DNA of 64,000 nucleotides from an uncultured Alphaproteobacteria bacterium (GTDB lineage Bacteria > Pseudomonadota > Alphaproteobacteria > CAAHEQ01 > UBA3637), in assembly GCA_934234055.1 (NCBI GenBank), contig CAKQGY010000004.1:1-64000 (forward strand). Reading direction: 5' to 3'. This document shows positions 22,917 to 32,218 of the stretch, piece by piece. A program made the position numbers and the translations under genes. Every line of letters starts with the position of its first letter. Within the stretch, counting starts at the first letter, position 1. The notes under the pieces are model-generated. The model saw only the letters and a list, made by a program, of their open reading frames with translations. It had not been told where the DNA came from and searched no databases.

Positions 22917-25310
22917 CTATGCTAGTGTCTGTTGGTCCAAAAATCCTGTCCACCGTTCAACTTCTTCAATATCAATAATGCCCTGCAGCATACGGGAGAT
23001 TGCCGCCTCTCTTAATGTAACACCGTTCAGGTCGTTTATCCAGTAGTCCAACGCTTTTTTTGACTCTCCTTGCAAGGATAAATTTAAAAAAGTCGCATCC
23101 GGCAAGATGAATTCGGCTACCACGGTCCGTCCCTTCACCCCGCGGTTATCACAGTTTTCACACCCCGGCCCGCGCAGATAGCACAAATCCAGCGCTACAT
23201 CACCGAAAGCCCGCCGTAAACGCTGCACCGCCGGATGATCCAATCGTTCGGTGGCCTTGACCCGACAGAACGGACAGACTTTACGGAACAAACGCTGCGC
23301 CATTAAACCCTTGATAATGCTGGGGTCTTGCAACTTAAAGTCTTCCACACCGATATCTTTTAACCGCATTAAAATGGCCGATGCACTGTTGGCGTGCAGG
23401 GTTGTCCACACATTATGCCCCGACAAAGCACCGCGGAAAGCCAAATCCGCCGCGGATAGGGTTCGGATTTCACCGATCATCAATGCGTCCGGGTCCGACC
23501 GCAACGCCGCCGACAAAGCCTTGGTAAATTCGCGATCCTTGGCTTCTTCAATGGTGGCATTCGTCACAGGCATCTGACGCGCCCCCGGAATAGGATATTC
23601 GGGCGGATCCTCCACAGTGATCAGATTGATTTCATAATTTCGTTCGCTTAACATTGCGATCATATTGCGTTGCAGGGTTGTGGATTTTCCGGATCCTGTC
23701 GGCCCGGACACCACAATAATTCCCGTTGGGAAGGCCCGCATCTGATAGAATAAATCCGTCTCTTTTTTCGTAAAGCCCAATGCTTCCAAATCCGAAGCGC
23801 TGGTCGAATCTTCCTCCGCATACAACAATCGCATAACAACATAGCGGCTGCCGAATGCGATCGGGTTAAATTGCAAACGAATACCCAGCACATTATGTGG
23901 CAGCGAGAGTTTCCCTCCCGAACCACGCAAAGGAGTCCGTCCTAATTTTTGTGCGGCTTGATACTCGTTTTGGGCATAGTTCGCATCAGAAATATCGGAT
24001 GATGCAAAGGCGGCTCGCACAAAACTTTCACCCCACTCTTTGTTATATTCCATTTCAGTTTGCATCAAACCGTTGACACGGAACATAACCGTAGTGTGGT
24101 CGGCCACAACGATATGAATATCAGACACATGCTCGGCCGCTGCTCGTGATACGATTGTCACAAAGTCACGCTGCATACGAACTTGTTCTTGAATATCGGT
24201 TTCAACAACCGGTGTAATCAGCGAGGTTGTCGTTTGACGGGCGGCATATTCGTAAATATCATTCAGAACAATTGCCGGCACATATTCGGCGCGTCCGATT
24301 TGGAACCGTTTTTTCTTGGCTTCTGTGGTGAAAGTCCACACATAACCGTGATTTCGGGCAGCTTCATTGACGAAAAAGCGCCCGTTAGAGAACAAAGCCA
24401 ATAGCGCCCGCCATTCTTCTTTCAGCGGAAAAGCCCCGTTCGGTGCCGTGATACAAGTATTCTCGTTAGAAAACAAATCGCTTAAAAAGTTCTCGGCCCG
24501 ATAGTCTGTCACCGGTTCGTGGGGTGTTTCTTCGGTTGATTTGGGGTCTGTTTTTTCCTCATTTTGTTTGGCTTCGGCTGTTGTTTCGGGGTCGGGTGAA
24601 TGGGTTTCTTCTGTCACTATTTCGGACGCCGGTATCTTGGGCGCCGGAATATGCGGCGGTTGTGCCGGTTGAAAAGAAGCTTCTGAAAGCGTTTCAGACT
24701 TTTGTGTTTCAATCAAATCCGGTGCCGGAGCCGACATGGTTGTAGATTCGGTTTCGGATCCGGAATCAGTTTCAGATTCTTCAATCGTCGGTTCGGAGAC
24801 TGGAGCCTCAAATTCAGAGTGTGGTAGCACGGGCGGAGCCACAGGCTCTATTTCCGGTTCATTCTCATCCGAATCAACCGGTCGATCAGGTTCTACAACC
24901 ACAAAATCGGAATCAGTCGCTTCTGGCAAAACAGGCGGTTGCGGTGGATTTTCCCGAACGGTTGTTTCTGTGCTTGCATATTCTGCATCGGTGTGTCCTG
25001 AGCTTTGAAATTCGGTATTCTCTTTTTCCTCTGAAACCGCCGAGGGATTGAACGGCAAGACAGGGGGTAAAACCGAAGTATTTACAGTCGGGTGTTCGGG
25101 CAGCAACGGCACTTCGGGTAAAACGGGTGGCGCTACCGGTTCTTGCAAAAAAGAAGGATAGGAAGTCGGTTCAGGTGTTTCTGGCGCAAAAGTATCAGCA
25201 GGCAAATGGCGCGGAATAACCGGAGGTGGTACAGGCATGTCCACTATGGCCGATTTTTTTTCGGTCATTTTCGGCGCTTTAACCTCCTTATTTTCCGCAT
25301 CAGTTGCCAT
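22917..25310 (-). CDS. pilQ: type IVb pilus assembly ATPase (PilQ/GspE family) with long Pro-rich N-terminus
   Basis: 797 aa, some 250 longer than usual. The C-terminal ~500 residues form the secretion ATPase: Walker A GPTGSGKST (Lys542), Asp box ITVEDPPEY, Walker B DALMIGEIRT, His box, and the four-Cys zinc motif CPFC..CENC. The first ~280 residues are a low-complexity Pro/Glu/Ser/Thr region with repeated PPVLP-like motifs, probably disordered. It energises pilus or pseudopilus assembly. Gene order pilN-O-P-Q-R around it fits the R64 thin-pilus system. A polyproline-rich protein like this should depend on EF-P, encoded in this window. Confidence 0.9.
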   Translation of the reverse strand: MATDAENKEVKAPKMTEKKSAIVDMPVPPPVIPRHLPADTFAPETPEPTSYPSFLQEPVAPPVLPEVPLLPEHPTVNTSVLPPVLPFNPSAVSEEKENTEFQSSGHTDAEYASTETTVRENPPQPPVLPEATDSDFVVVEPDRPVDSDENEPEIEPVAPPVLPHSEFEAPVSEPTIEESETDSGSETESTTMSAPAPDLIETQKSETLSEASFQPAQPPHIPAPKIPASEIVTEETHSPDPETTAEAKQNEEKTDPKSTEETPHEPVTDYRAENFLSDLFSNENTCITAPNGAFPLKEEWRALLALFSNGRFFVNEAARNHGYVWTFTTEAKKKRFQIGRAEYVPAIVLNDIYEYAARQTTTSLITPVVETDIQEQVRMQRDFVTIVSRAAAEHVSDIHIVVADHTTVMFRVNGLMQTEMEYNKEWGESFVRAAFASSDISDANYAQNEYQAAQKLGRTPLRGSGGKLSLPHNVLGIRLQFNPIAFGSRYVVMRLLYAEEDSTSASDLEALGFTKKETDLFYQMRAFPTGIIVVSGPTGSGKSTTLQRNMIAMLSERNYEINLITVEDPPEYPIPGARQMPVTNATIEEAKDREFTKALSAALRSDPDALMIGEIRTLSAADLAFRGALSGHNVWTTLHANSASAILMRLKDIGVEDFKLQDPSIIKGLMAQRLFRKVCPFCRVKATERLDHPAVQRLRRAFGDVALDLCYLRGPGCENCDNRGVKGRTVVAEFILPDATFLNLSLQGESKKALDYWINDLNGVTLREAAISRMLQGIIDIEEVERWTGFLDQQTLA

Positions 25311-25331
25311 GAATTCATCGTGTCCTAACCG

Positions 25332-26525
25332 TTATTCTTGAACGACTGTAGCCGCAACCGGTTGAAATACGATTTTTTCTTCACGTGTGCCGAAGACCCC
25401 GATAACAGCATCTTTTTGGATTGCCTTGACAACATGGCCTGTCGGCAAGATATCATCTTTTTTAACCGTAATTTCAGTATTGTCCTGTTTGTTTTTTAAC
25501 CGAGCCGTCAAGTTTTTACCAATCCCGCGAATGCTTTGAATCCGATAGGTGTTTTCCAACATCGGAGTTGTCGTTGCTACCTCGGTTGCATCCGAAATGC
25601 CCGTTGCATCGGTCGATTTTTGACCTTGGCGTTGCATAGCTTCTTGTTGTAACTGATCGCGCAGTTGTTCCTTTTCGGCCAGCTTCTGAGTCAATTCAGC
25701 TTCTTCGGCTTGCTTTTCCTCCAGTGCCAAGCGCAGTTTTTCTTGTTCTTGCCACCATTGAATCCGAGTCCGAACCACATCTTCACGCTTGGCAATTTCG
25801 TCCAATCGTTGCTGCCGATACGAAGCTTTCATTTGCTCCAAGTCGTTTTTCAGCCGTTCTTTATCCAGTTGTAATTTCAAAAATGTATTGCCGCGCTCTA
25901 AATCAGCTAATTCTTGAAAGACCTCTGGCGTGATTCGTCCCAATAATTGCTCACTGGGCAGATCCTTGGCCGAGACAGATTTTGCCATCGGCGCCGGGCC
26001 GCTGATAGCGGTTTCATTGATGCCGGGAAGCGGAGCTAATTCCAAGTTCCCCAAGGACGGTCTGTTCGGAAAATCTTGAATGTTTTTACCGGTCAAAGTT
26101 GTATTTTTTAATTCTTCTTCCAAACGCCGTTTGTTTTCGGCACGAATCGCATCGGGATCTTCGGTGCTTGGTGCGCCTAAATCATCAATTGTCGGCGCAT
26201 TAGAAACGGTGTTTTGTGGCGCCATCATATCGTCAAAAGCCCGTTTTAAAGCCGGAAAAGTCGCTGTCGGCTCCTGCTGCTCTACTGGGGTGGCGGCTGG
26301 GGCTGTGGTCTCGGGTTGAACATCCAGTCCCGGCGGTGGCAGTAATTGATCTGCAACCGGTAATGCTTCAATCGGCATCGGTTGTTCCCTCCCGGTGATT
26401 GGCTCATCCGGTGCCACGACGGGCACAGGTGTTTCACCGGGCACCACGGTCGCGTTTTGGGCTACAGCCTGTCCGCAAAATACAGAAACCGAAATAAATA
26501 GAGCTGACAAAAATTTATTTTGCAT
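25332..26525 (-). CDS. pilP: PilP-family pilus assembly protein with Pro-rich and coiled-coil extension
   Basis: 397 aa from the ATG at 26525, which has GGGGAG before it; the longer frame start at 26576 lies inside pilO. A Sec signal peptide (LFISVSVFCGQAVAQ) is followed by a Pro-rich stretch, then a strongly charged coiled coil (about residues 200-300, Glu/Gln/Lys-rich) and a C-terminal PilP domain (TYRIQSIRGIGKNLTARL to IVFQPV). R64 PilP is far shorter. The domain is thought to link inner-membrane and secretin parts of the machine. It overlaps pilO by 11 bases. Confidence 0.8.
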   Translation of the reverse strand: MQNKFLSALFISVSVFCGQAVAQNATVVPGETPVPVVAPDEPITGREQPMPIEALPVADQLLPPPGLDVQPETTAPAATPVEQQEPTATFPALKRAFDDMMAPQNTVSNAPTIDDLGAPSTEDPDAIRAENKRRLEEELKNTTLTGKNIQDFPNRPSLGNLELAPLPGINETAISGPAPMAKSVSAKDLPSEQLLGRITPEVFQELADLERGNTFLKLQLDKERLKNDLEQMKASYRQQRLDEIAKREDVVRTRIQWWQEQEKLRLALEEKQAEEAELTQKLAEKEQLRDQLQQEAMQRQGQKSTDATGISDATEVATTTPMLENTYRIQSIRGIGKNLTARLKNKQDNTEITVKKDDILPTGHVVKAIQKDAVIGVFGTREEKIVFQPVAATVVQE

Positions 26526-27840
26526 AGATTCTCCCCTCATATGACCATTTGTTGTTTGAACCGATCGTCGGATCATAACCGATTTTTAAGAACTCCAATC
26601 CGGAAAACTTGTCAAAGAAAGTCTTCCACTCCCATGGCGAATATGGTGAGTTGATTGAAAACGAATAGAATGTATAGACTTGCTGATTCGGTGGGATTGT
26701 TCCGTCCGGATTATCCGGCGGATTTTTTACCGTTTGTTCGGAGAACTGAATCGGCAAAGCTGTGGCTTTTTGAATTTCCGATAGTTGTTCATACAATTGG
26801 GCGGGCGTCAAAGTTGGCAACGACAAGACCAGTGGAATATCTGTAAAGGCTACTTGAACTGATGCGCTGGTTCCCGACTGGTCAGGTGTCACAGTGGCTT
26901 TTGTCAGTTTATACTGATCCAAGGCCATTTTCAACCAAGCCGCCCGTGCCCCGCGCTCCGAGGTAATTCGCCAATCGGTTGTAATCCCGTCCGGTGTACA
27001 GGTAATGCGTCCGATCTGCCACATCGGAATAGTGATAGAGCTCAATTGATAAGCATTATTCCAGCATCGATTGATAAAGGCATTTGTTTCGGGCACGCGT
27101 TCCCACGGTTTTGGCTTTTCTGGAGCCGGTTCGACCGGTTGCACAGGTTCCGGTGTCGGCAGAGGAATAATTGGTTCTTGACCGATTGCACTCAGCACTA
27201 ACTGTGCCAACAGATAAACAACCGCCGATAAAGCAATCAAAACACCGAAAGCCAACAAGATCAATACGGGCGTCTTTTTAGCTGAACTTAATTCAAACAA
27301 TCGCGTTTTGCGGACATTTTCAATTAAGGTTTTTAGGTCTTGTTGAATGCTGCCGTCTACATTCCATCCAGCCGGTGTAATGCGCACATCCCAATCCGGA
27401 ACGGCCATCATGGTAAAGAAAGCTTGTTTGGCTGCCTCTTCCGTTGGAAAAAGGATATCTTCTTCGGACAAGATTAAATCATTCCGAATCGCGATAAACC
27501 ACCAACCTTCGGGCACCCGAAACACACAGCATGCCGAGTTTTTTCCCGACAAAGCTGTCGCGACCGAGGCTGCCAAAGCCGGTTCACCGCTGTGGTGCCC
27601 CATATCGGATTTACCGATACCGTATTGCGGTGCAGTGGAGATCCGTTGACAGTAAAGATCTGCACCCGGTTCAGCATCCATTGCTTCTCGAATCTCGGGA
27701 ATCGGATCGTCCTGATTTTGAAGAGGCGCCCAACTCAGACCCACTGCGTATTTTGTTTCACCAACGGTCACATTCCCCAGCATGCCACGGGGTTTTTCCG
27801 TCGCTTGTTCGGCTGCTGAAATGTTTGTTTCTTCCACCAT
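26515..27840 (-). CDS. pilO: PilO-family type IVb pilus accessory protein
   Basis: 441 aa. An N-terminal cytoplasmic part of about 190 residues (with FRVPEGWWFIAIRNDLIL and LFPTEEAAKQAF) is followed by one membrane helix (about 200-222), a Pro-rich stalk and a periplasmic domain. This layout matches PilO2 of the R64 family. ATG is preceded by AGGAG. It lies ten bases after the secretin gene and overlaps pilP. Confidence 0.8.
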   Translation of the reverse strand: MVEETNISAAEQATEKPRGMLGNVTVGETKYAVGLSWAPLQNQDDPIPEIREAMDAEPGADLYCQRISTAPQYGIGKSDMGHHSGEPALAASVATALSGKNSACCVFRVPEGWWFIAIRNDLILSEEDILFPTEEAAKQAFFTMMAVPDWDVRITPAGWNVDGSIQQDLKTLIENVRKTRLFELSSAKKTPVLILLAFGVLIALSAVVYLLAQLVLSAIGQEPIIPLPTPEPVQPVEPAPEKPKPWERVPETNAFINRCWNNAYQLSSITIPMWQIGRITCTPDGITTDWRITSERGARAAWLKMALDQYKLTKATVTPDQSGTSASVQVAFTDIPLVLSLPTLTPAQLYEQLSEIQKATALPIQFSEQTVKNPPDNPDGTIPPNQQVYTFYSFSINSPYSPWEWKTFFDKFSGLEFLKIGYDPTIGSNNKWSYEGRIYAK

Positions 27841-27849
27841 TGGTTTCTC

Positions 27850-29514
27850 CTAAAAATTACGCATTCTGGATTCGGGCGATAGTGGCGATTCCAAAATCTC
27901 GGGTGTTACCAAAATCACCATTACATCACGTGTATTTTGGTTATAGGCCTGACCACCTAACAAGCCCATTTTTGCCTGTCCGACACCAGAGGTCTTGGTT
28001 GTATCATGCACTTGCTCAAAACCTGTCAAAACCAAGGTAGATCCCGAAGTCATGGCAATTTCTTGTAAGAAACCGCGTAATTGAATCTTGGGTAATTGAA
28101 CGGTTGTCCGATCGCCACCACCGCTGGAACTGCTGCTATCTGAACCAGATCCGCTACCGGAACCGGATCCGCTGCTCGAATCATCACTGCTGGAACCGTC
28201 CGATGAAGCCGACGAACCCGAAGTGAATTTTTCCAAATCTAACAATTCGGACAGGGTCATAGAGAACAATACCATCAACCGACCGTGATCCAAAATTCGC
28301 GGCAGGATTTCCATCGTGAACCCATAATTCAAAGTATCTGTTTCCAAATCCACTTCCGAATCGTTGCTGGACGAGTTATTATAATTCGTCACAGTCGTCT
28401 CCTTCACATAGTTTTGTGATGTGGTAATTTGAACAGGTGCCACTTTGTTGTTCAAGGTTGTCACACTGGAACTGGTCACCAATGAGGTTTTACCCTGTGT
28501 TGAAAACGCTTCAATCAAAGCCTTTGAATCTTTCCATTTAGAACTGGGTCGCAATAATGTCATGGACAGCAGCCCTTCCGTTGCCTTGCCGGCATCGGCA
28601 TAGGGGCTGACAAATGTCGCCGCGATATTGCTGCTGTTAAAGGCGGCACTTAAATTCAAGCCATAGTTATCGGTGTTGTCCAATTGCACTTGCAACACTT
28701 TGACCGAGATAGCCACCTGGCGCGACAATTTTTCGTTCCAGTTTGCAATATACGAGGCCACTTTTTGCATCGTAAACGGGCTGGCTGTGACGGTCACGGT
28801 GCCGGCTACACGACTGAACGACAGCGTTCCTTGCTCACCGACAACTTGCTCCACGCCTTTTTCAATGCTGTCCCACAAGGCCAAATCCGCCGAAGTGGAA
28901 AGCGAAGAGCTACTATTGCCGCCGCCGCTATCACCCATACTGGTGCCTTGCAAGTCGGCCGTCATTTTGGATTCGGTCGGCAACGCGTAAATCGTAAAGA
29001 CCCGTGTTTCCTTGGTAAAGAAAGTAATCATACCATTACGATACCGCCACCAAACACTGTATCGGTTGGACAGGTAGTTCAACAATCCGCTCAACTTACC
29101 GGAATAATTCACCGGCACAGCTTCTTCCGGCATTGCGTCTTCGGCTTTCAAATCATCCAAGCGCACCGAAATCCCCGTCATATCGGTCAATTCTCGTGCC
29201 AAGTCGGGCAAAGTGGCATCTTCCGCCACAACAAAGGTAATGCTGTCCTCTTGTTCAAATTTGGCTGGCAATGCATCGCCTTCCATGATTTTAACGCTGG
29301 TATCACCCAACCACAAATCATTTTGGACACGCACCGTATCCACCGGAACCGGCAAATCCGGAATAGACGCTTCTTTTTTATATTGCTCGGTCCGTTCCAA
29401 AGTTGTCTCAATTTTGGTGTTTGTATCGGCCACATACCGATCACAACCTGCCAGGCATAGCACCATACTCAAAGCTCCGGCCAAAAAGTATTTATTCAAT
29501 GAATTAGCGTTCAT
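27850..29514 (-). CDS. pilN: type IVb pilus secretin lipoprotein (PilN/BfpB family)
   Basis: 554 aa from the ATG at 29514, six bases after AGGAGG; the ATG at 29520 touches that site and the 29595 frame start lies in the upstream gene. Lipobox CLAGC. N-terminal secretin domains are followed by the C-terminal beta-barrel domain, with VQLPKIQLRGFLQEIAMTSG and VLTGFEQ near the gate region. Inside the barrel domain is a ~45-residue Ser/Gly/Asp tract, a low-complexity insertion. It would form the outer-membrane pore for the pilus. It overlaps the upstream gene by 11 bases. Confidence 0.9.
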   Translation of the reverse strand: MNANSLNKYFLAGALSMVLCLAGCDRYVADTNTKIETTLERTEQYKKEASIPDLPVPVDTVRVQNDLWLGDTSVKIMEGDALPAKFEQEDSITFVVAEDATLPDLARELTDMTGISVRLDDLKAEDAMPEEAVPVNYSGKLSGLLNYLSNRYSVWWRYRNGMITFFTKETRVFTIYALPTESKMTADLQGTSMGDSGGGNSSSSLSTSADLALWDSIEKGVEQVVGEQGTLSFSRVAGTVTVTASPFTMQKVASYIANWNEKLSRQVAISVKVLQVQLDNTDNYGLNLSAAFNSSNIAATFVSPYADAGKATEGLLSMTLLRPSSKWKDSKALIEAFSTQGKTSLVTSSSVTTLNNKVAPVQITTSQNYVKETTVTNYNNSSSNDSEVDLETDTLNYGFTMEILPRILDHGRLMVLFSMTLSELLDLEKFTSGSSASSDGSSSDDSSSGSGSGSGSGSDSSSSSGGGDRTTVQLPKIQLRGFLQEIAMTSGSTLVLTGFEQVHDTTKTSGVGQAKMGLLGGQAYNQNTRDVMVILVTPEILESPLSPESRMRNF

Positions 29515-30400
29515 TTTCATCCTCCTGCGTATTGATGACCAGGACTCGGTTGCCCTGATAGAATGTCGCGATTGGTGCCGGTGTTGCCCGTGCAAACGAC
29601 CGCACCAAAGCCCCTGAAGCCTCGGTGAATGTGCCGCGGAAGATAACCCCCGCTTCCAAATGATAGTCGCGATCCAGTTTCCAAATCACGGTCCAACCGC
29701 CCCGATTTCCCCAATCCATCAAAAGCGTTCGTAATGTAGATCCTGCCGTAGCATCCCAATCGTGTGAAGTATCTCCGTATTCAATACGTTCACTCAATGT
29801 TTCGCCCATTTTGACATCATGTGTTTTGGCTTCGGTTTTGATTCGAGTCGTTGTCTCCGAGATTGTTGTCCGCACCTTCTTCAAGGGCACGCGCGTATCG
29901 GTTACTGCTCCCGTTGTTGCCGCTGCCGCGACTGCTTCTGCCATGACATCGGCTGTTGTATTTGCTGCGGCTTGCTTGGTGGCTTTATCGGCCGGTACCA
30001 GCTCTTTTTTAACGGTTGTGATGGTAGTATCCCCTTCAGTTTTTACGGTTTTGTCAACCGTTCGAATAACGGCTTTTTTCTTGTCCTTAATGGAAGTGCC
30101 CCGCTGCGATGCCCGCCGCGATAAAGCAATATCTTCATCAACCACCGTATCGGTCAGGAATTGAGAAGCTAGGTAATCTTGGCAAGCCTCGGTTGTCGTA
30201 TCGCAATCATCAATCGCCACGGTATCCGTTTCCGTCACAGCAACCGCCGGAGTCGGCTCTTCGGCAATATCATCAACGGCCACGAACCAATCATTTTGTT
30301 CTGCTGAGTCCTCATTAACAGACGTACAAGCCGCCAATCCTAACGCGCCCAATGATACCCCCAATAAAATCAGATAATGCCAAGTATTTTTTCTGCTCAT
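29504..30400 (-). CDS. pilL: PilL/TcpQ-domain pilus lipoprotein
   Basis: 298 aa from the ATG at 30400, seven bases after GAGGAG. Lipobox LAAC. The central region is Thr/Ala/Lys-rich (residues 90-180). The C-terminal ~90 residues match the TcpQ/PilL C-terminal domain (GSTLRTLLMDWGNRGGWTV, then AGVIFRGTF and a terminal VLVIN), which helps the secretin assemble. It has only this short PilL-like domain plus a linker. The symbol is by position and domain. Confidence 0.75.
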   Translation of the reverse strand: MSRKNTWHYLILLGVSLGALGLAACTSVNEDSAEQNDWFVAVDDIAEEPTPAVAVTETDTVAIDDCDTTTEACQDYLASQFLTDTVVDEDIALSRRASQRGTSIKDKKKAVIRTVDKTVKTEGDTTITTVKKELVPADKATKQAAANTTADVMAEAVAAAATTGAVTDTRVPLKKVRTTISETTTRIKTEAKTHDVKMGETLSERIEYGDTSHDWDATAGSTLRTLLMDWGNRGGWTVIWKLDRDYHLEAGVIFRGTFTEASGALVRSFARATPAPIATFYQGNRVLVINTQEDENER

Positions 30401-30472
30401 TTCAAAACTCCTCAACTATAACTTCTTTTTTAACCCATTTTTTGCTGAATTACAAGATATTATTTCATTCTT

Positions 30473-31495
30473 TTACCATTTTGTGACGCGAGAGATGGCT
30501 TTGGACGGTTTTTGTTCTTTGGCCATCAGAACTTTTTCACTCTTTTCCGGACGCGGCACAGCCATCAACAACATGGAATCCACCGGCCGATTCGTATAGT
30601 TTACAATAATTTGGTGCTGTGATAATCCGGCATTTTTTAATGCATTGCGGATTAAAGCCAACCGTGCCTCTTGCAGATTGGCATCGGCACAACTTGCGCG
30701 CACTTCCACAACCAAGCGCGGATCTTGCAAAGCCGCTGTCGCAAAAGCTTTCACCCATTTCAGAGTCTGCCCCGAAAAAGAGCTGGCCTTGGGATAAAAA
30801 GTAATACGCATTTCGTGTGGCATACGGAAAGGCATTTCCTCGCCGCTACGCAAACTGGATGTCATCTGATCGGCGTATACGGTCGGCACAAACCACTGTG
30901 TTTTTGTCGGAACCGGCGGTTCTGCCGCATCTTGGGCCGGTACATCAGCCAGCGGAATCAATAATTTCTTACGCACCGAGACCACTTTTTTCTTGGCCGG
31001 AGTCGGCGCTGCTTTCACCGATACAGCCGGTTGAGACACAACCGGTTGCGCCACCACCGTCTGCTGTCGCACTGTCGGAACAGGTTGTAAGGTTTTGGCC
31101 GAAACCACCACGGGCGGCACTTGAATCACAGCAGCCGGCACAGCCACTACGGGTGCTTGTGCAACTGGTGCGGTCACGTTTTTGGGTTGTGAGCGTTGTT
31201 CTCGGGCTGTCGCTATGGGCTTTTCCGTGTATTCTTGCACGATTGTTTTACGTTTTACTTGTGCCGTTTCGCCCGGCAACAGGTATGTCGGCAACAGGAA
31301 GTCTCCATCCGCCGTTACGGTCGCAACAGCCTCTTCGGACAAAGCGTTTTGTTCATCCGGCCGCAAAGCCGTATCCGCAGAAACCGAGAATTCCTCAATT
31401 GTTTCAGTTGGTTCACCGTCTGCCATAACAACCGATGAAGCCAGCACGACGCTTGCCGTCAACAAAAGTGAAGTAGAGTATTTCAATATGCGCAT
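30473..31495 (-). CDS. exported protein with OmpA-like C-terminal domain, first gene of the pilus operon
   Basis: 340 aa. Signal peptide (SLLLTASVVLASSVVMADG) and a central Pro/Val/Ala-rich linker of about 130 residues. The C-terminal ~110 residues resemble an OmpA/MotB-type fold (ITFYPKASSFSGQTLKWV, PRLVVEVRASCADANLQEAR, IIVNYTNRP). That domain usually holds peptidoglycan, so this is probably a wall anchor for the pilus machine. It is 72 bases upstream of the TcpQ-like gene on the same strand. The fold assignment is from pattern only. Confidence 0.65.
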   Translation of the reverse strand: MRILKYSTSLLLTASVVLASSVVMADGEPTETIEEFSVSADTALRPDEQNALSEEAVATVTADGDFLLPTYLLPGETAQVKRKTIVQEYTEKPIATAREQRSQPKNVTAPVAQAPVVAVPAAVIQVPPVVVSAKTLQPVPTVRQQTVVAQPVVSQPAVSVKAAPTPAKKKVVSVRKKLLIPLADVPAQDAAEPPVPTKTQWFVPTVYADQMTSSLRSGEEMPFRMPHEMRITFYPKASSFSGQTLKWVKAFATAALQDPRLVVEVRASCADANLQEARLALIRNALKNAGLSQHQIIVNYTNRPVDSMLLMAVPRPEKSEKVLMAKEQKPSKAISRVTKW

Positions 31496-31659
31496 GTATT
31501 CATTTTCCTTTTGGCCAAAAGTGGAATAGATAGAATATCTTTTGACAGCATACAGGAAAAATGTTTAATATTTTATTAACGAAAGCGGCTTTTTCCCATA
31601 TTTATTCAGAAAAATCGGGAGGCGATGCAAAAAAAGGGTTGCAGCGGTTATTTCCTGCA

Positions 31660-31693
31660 AACAAAATCCTCGACCAATGTATGGCCGAGGATT
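31660..31693 (-). terminator. intrinsic terminator of the small exported protein gene
   Basis: AATCCTCG/CGAGGATT stem extended across one mismatch by a short inner helix, then TTGTTTG on the minus strand. Confidence 0.65.
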
Positions 31694-31713
31694 AAACTAT
31701 CTTGTTGATTTAT

Positions 31714-32061
31714 TTAGTCATCATAGATGGTGACATCTTCCACCACCCAATCATTTTCCGAAGTCGGTGTATAGGTAATCTCTACCCAATCATCTTCTTC
31801 AGCCCATGGTAAAGCGTTCATTTTTTTCATTTTGCCGTCTTTATCATGCTTCATTTTCTTTCGTTTTAGCAATTTTTTCTTGTGAAAAGTTGTGTTATCG
31901 TTTGTTTGGACGGTTTGTTTTGTGCCATCGGCCTGTTGAATCGTCAGAGCATTATTGTCTGTTGAGATAATTTTACCGGCCAATGTTTCAGCCCAAGCGC
32001 CGCCTCCGATTCCCAATGTCAGAGCGATTGCGCCTAATGTCAGTACATGATGTATTTTCAT
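31714..32061 (-). CDS. small exported basic protein (DUF5666-like)
   Basis: 115 aa from the ATG at 32061, six bases after AAGGAGG; upstream in-frame codons overlap the promoter region. Signal peptide (LTLGAIALTLGIGGGAWA). The mature part starts with a small beta unit (GKIISTDNNALTIQQADG, then VQTNDNTTF) like DUF5666/OB-type domains, has a highly basic central stretch (KKKLLKRKKMKHDKDGKMKK), and an acidic C-terminus. Periplasmic; function unknown. Divergent from the arginine decarboxylase gene. Confidence 0.75.
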   Translation of the reverse strand: MKIHHVLTLGAIALTLGIGGGAWAETLAGKIISTDNNALTIQQADGTKQTVQTNDNTTFHKKKLLKRKKMKHDKDGKMKKMNALPWAEEDDWVEITYTPTSENDWVVEDVTIYDD

Positions 32062-32173
32062 TTTGTTCCTCCTTGTTTGAATAATACACGGATTATTTAA
32101 GGCCCGCCTTTTTCGGTTGCCAGCGGTCTTTCGGTTAGGTTGACGCGCCCGGCCTGACCGCCCTATGTGCAAA

Positions 32174-32187
32174 GTGATTGCAATCAC
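32174..32187. promoter_or_regulatory. perfect 14-bp palindrome, CRP/FNR-type operator candidate
   Basis: GTGATTGCAATCAC, a perfect inverted repeat that fits the CRP core GTGA-N6-TCAC and, in its inner part, the FNR core TGAT-N4-ATCA. It lies 32 bases before the decarboxylase start, downstream of a TTGACG at 32140-32145, where a bound regulator would sit close to the transcription start. Confidence 0.6.
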
Positions 32188-32218
32188 GCAATTCAAAACA
32201 TAGGAAGGAGAAAAAATT

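Noticed and set aside
24736..25008. Ser/Gly/Thr-rich plus-strand frame
   Set aside because: Antisense of the Pro/Glu/Ser-rich tail of the pilus ATPase; no start signal.
30817..31428. 203-aa plus-strand frame opposite the OmpA-like gene
   Set aside because: Antisense shadow of a Pro/Val-rich coding region; no ribosome-binding site and Pro/Ser/Arg-heavy composition.
31496..31560. promoter for the pilus operon
   Set aside because: A TATTCT element is present but no acceptable -35 lies at proper spacing; the true promoter may use an activator.
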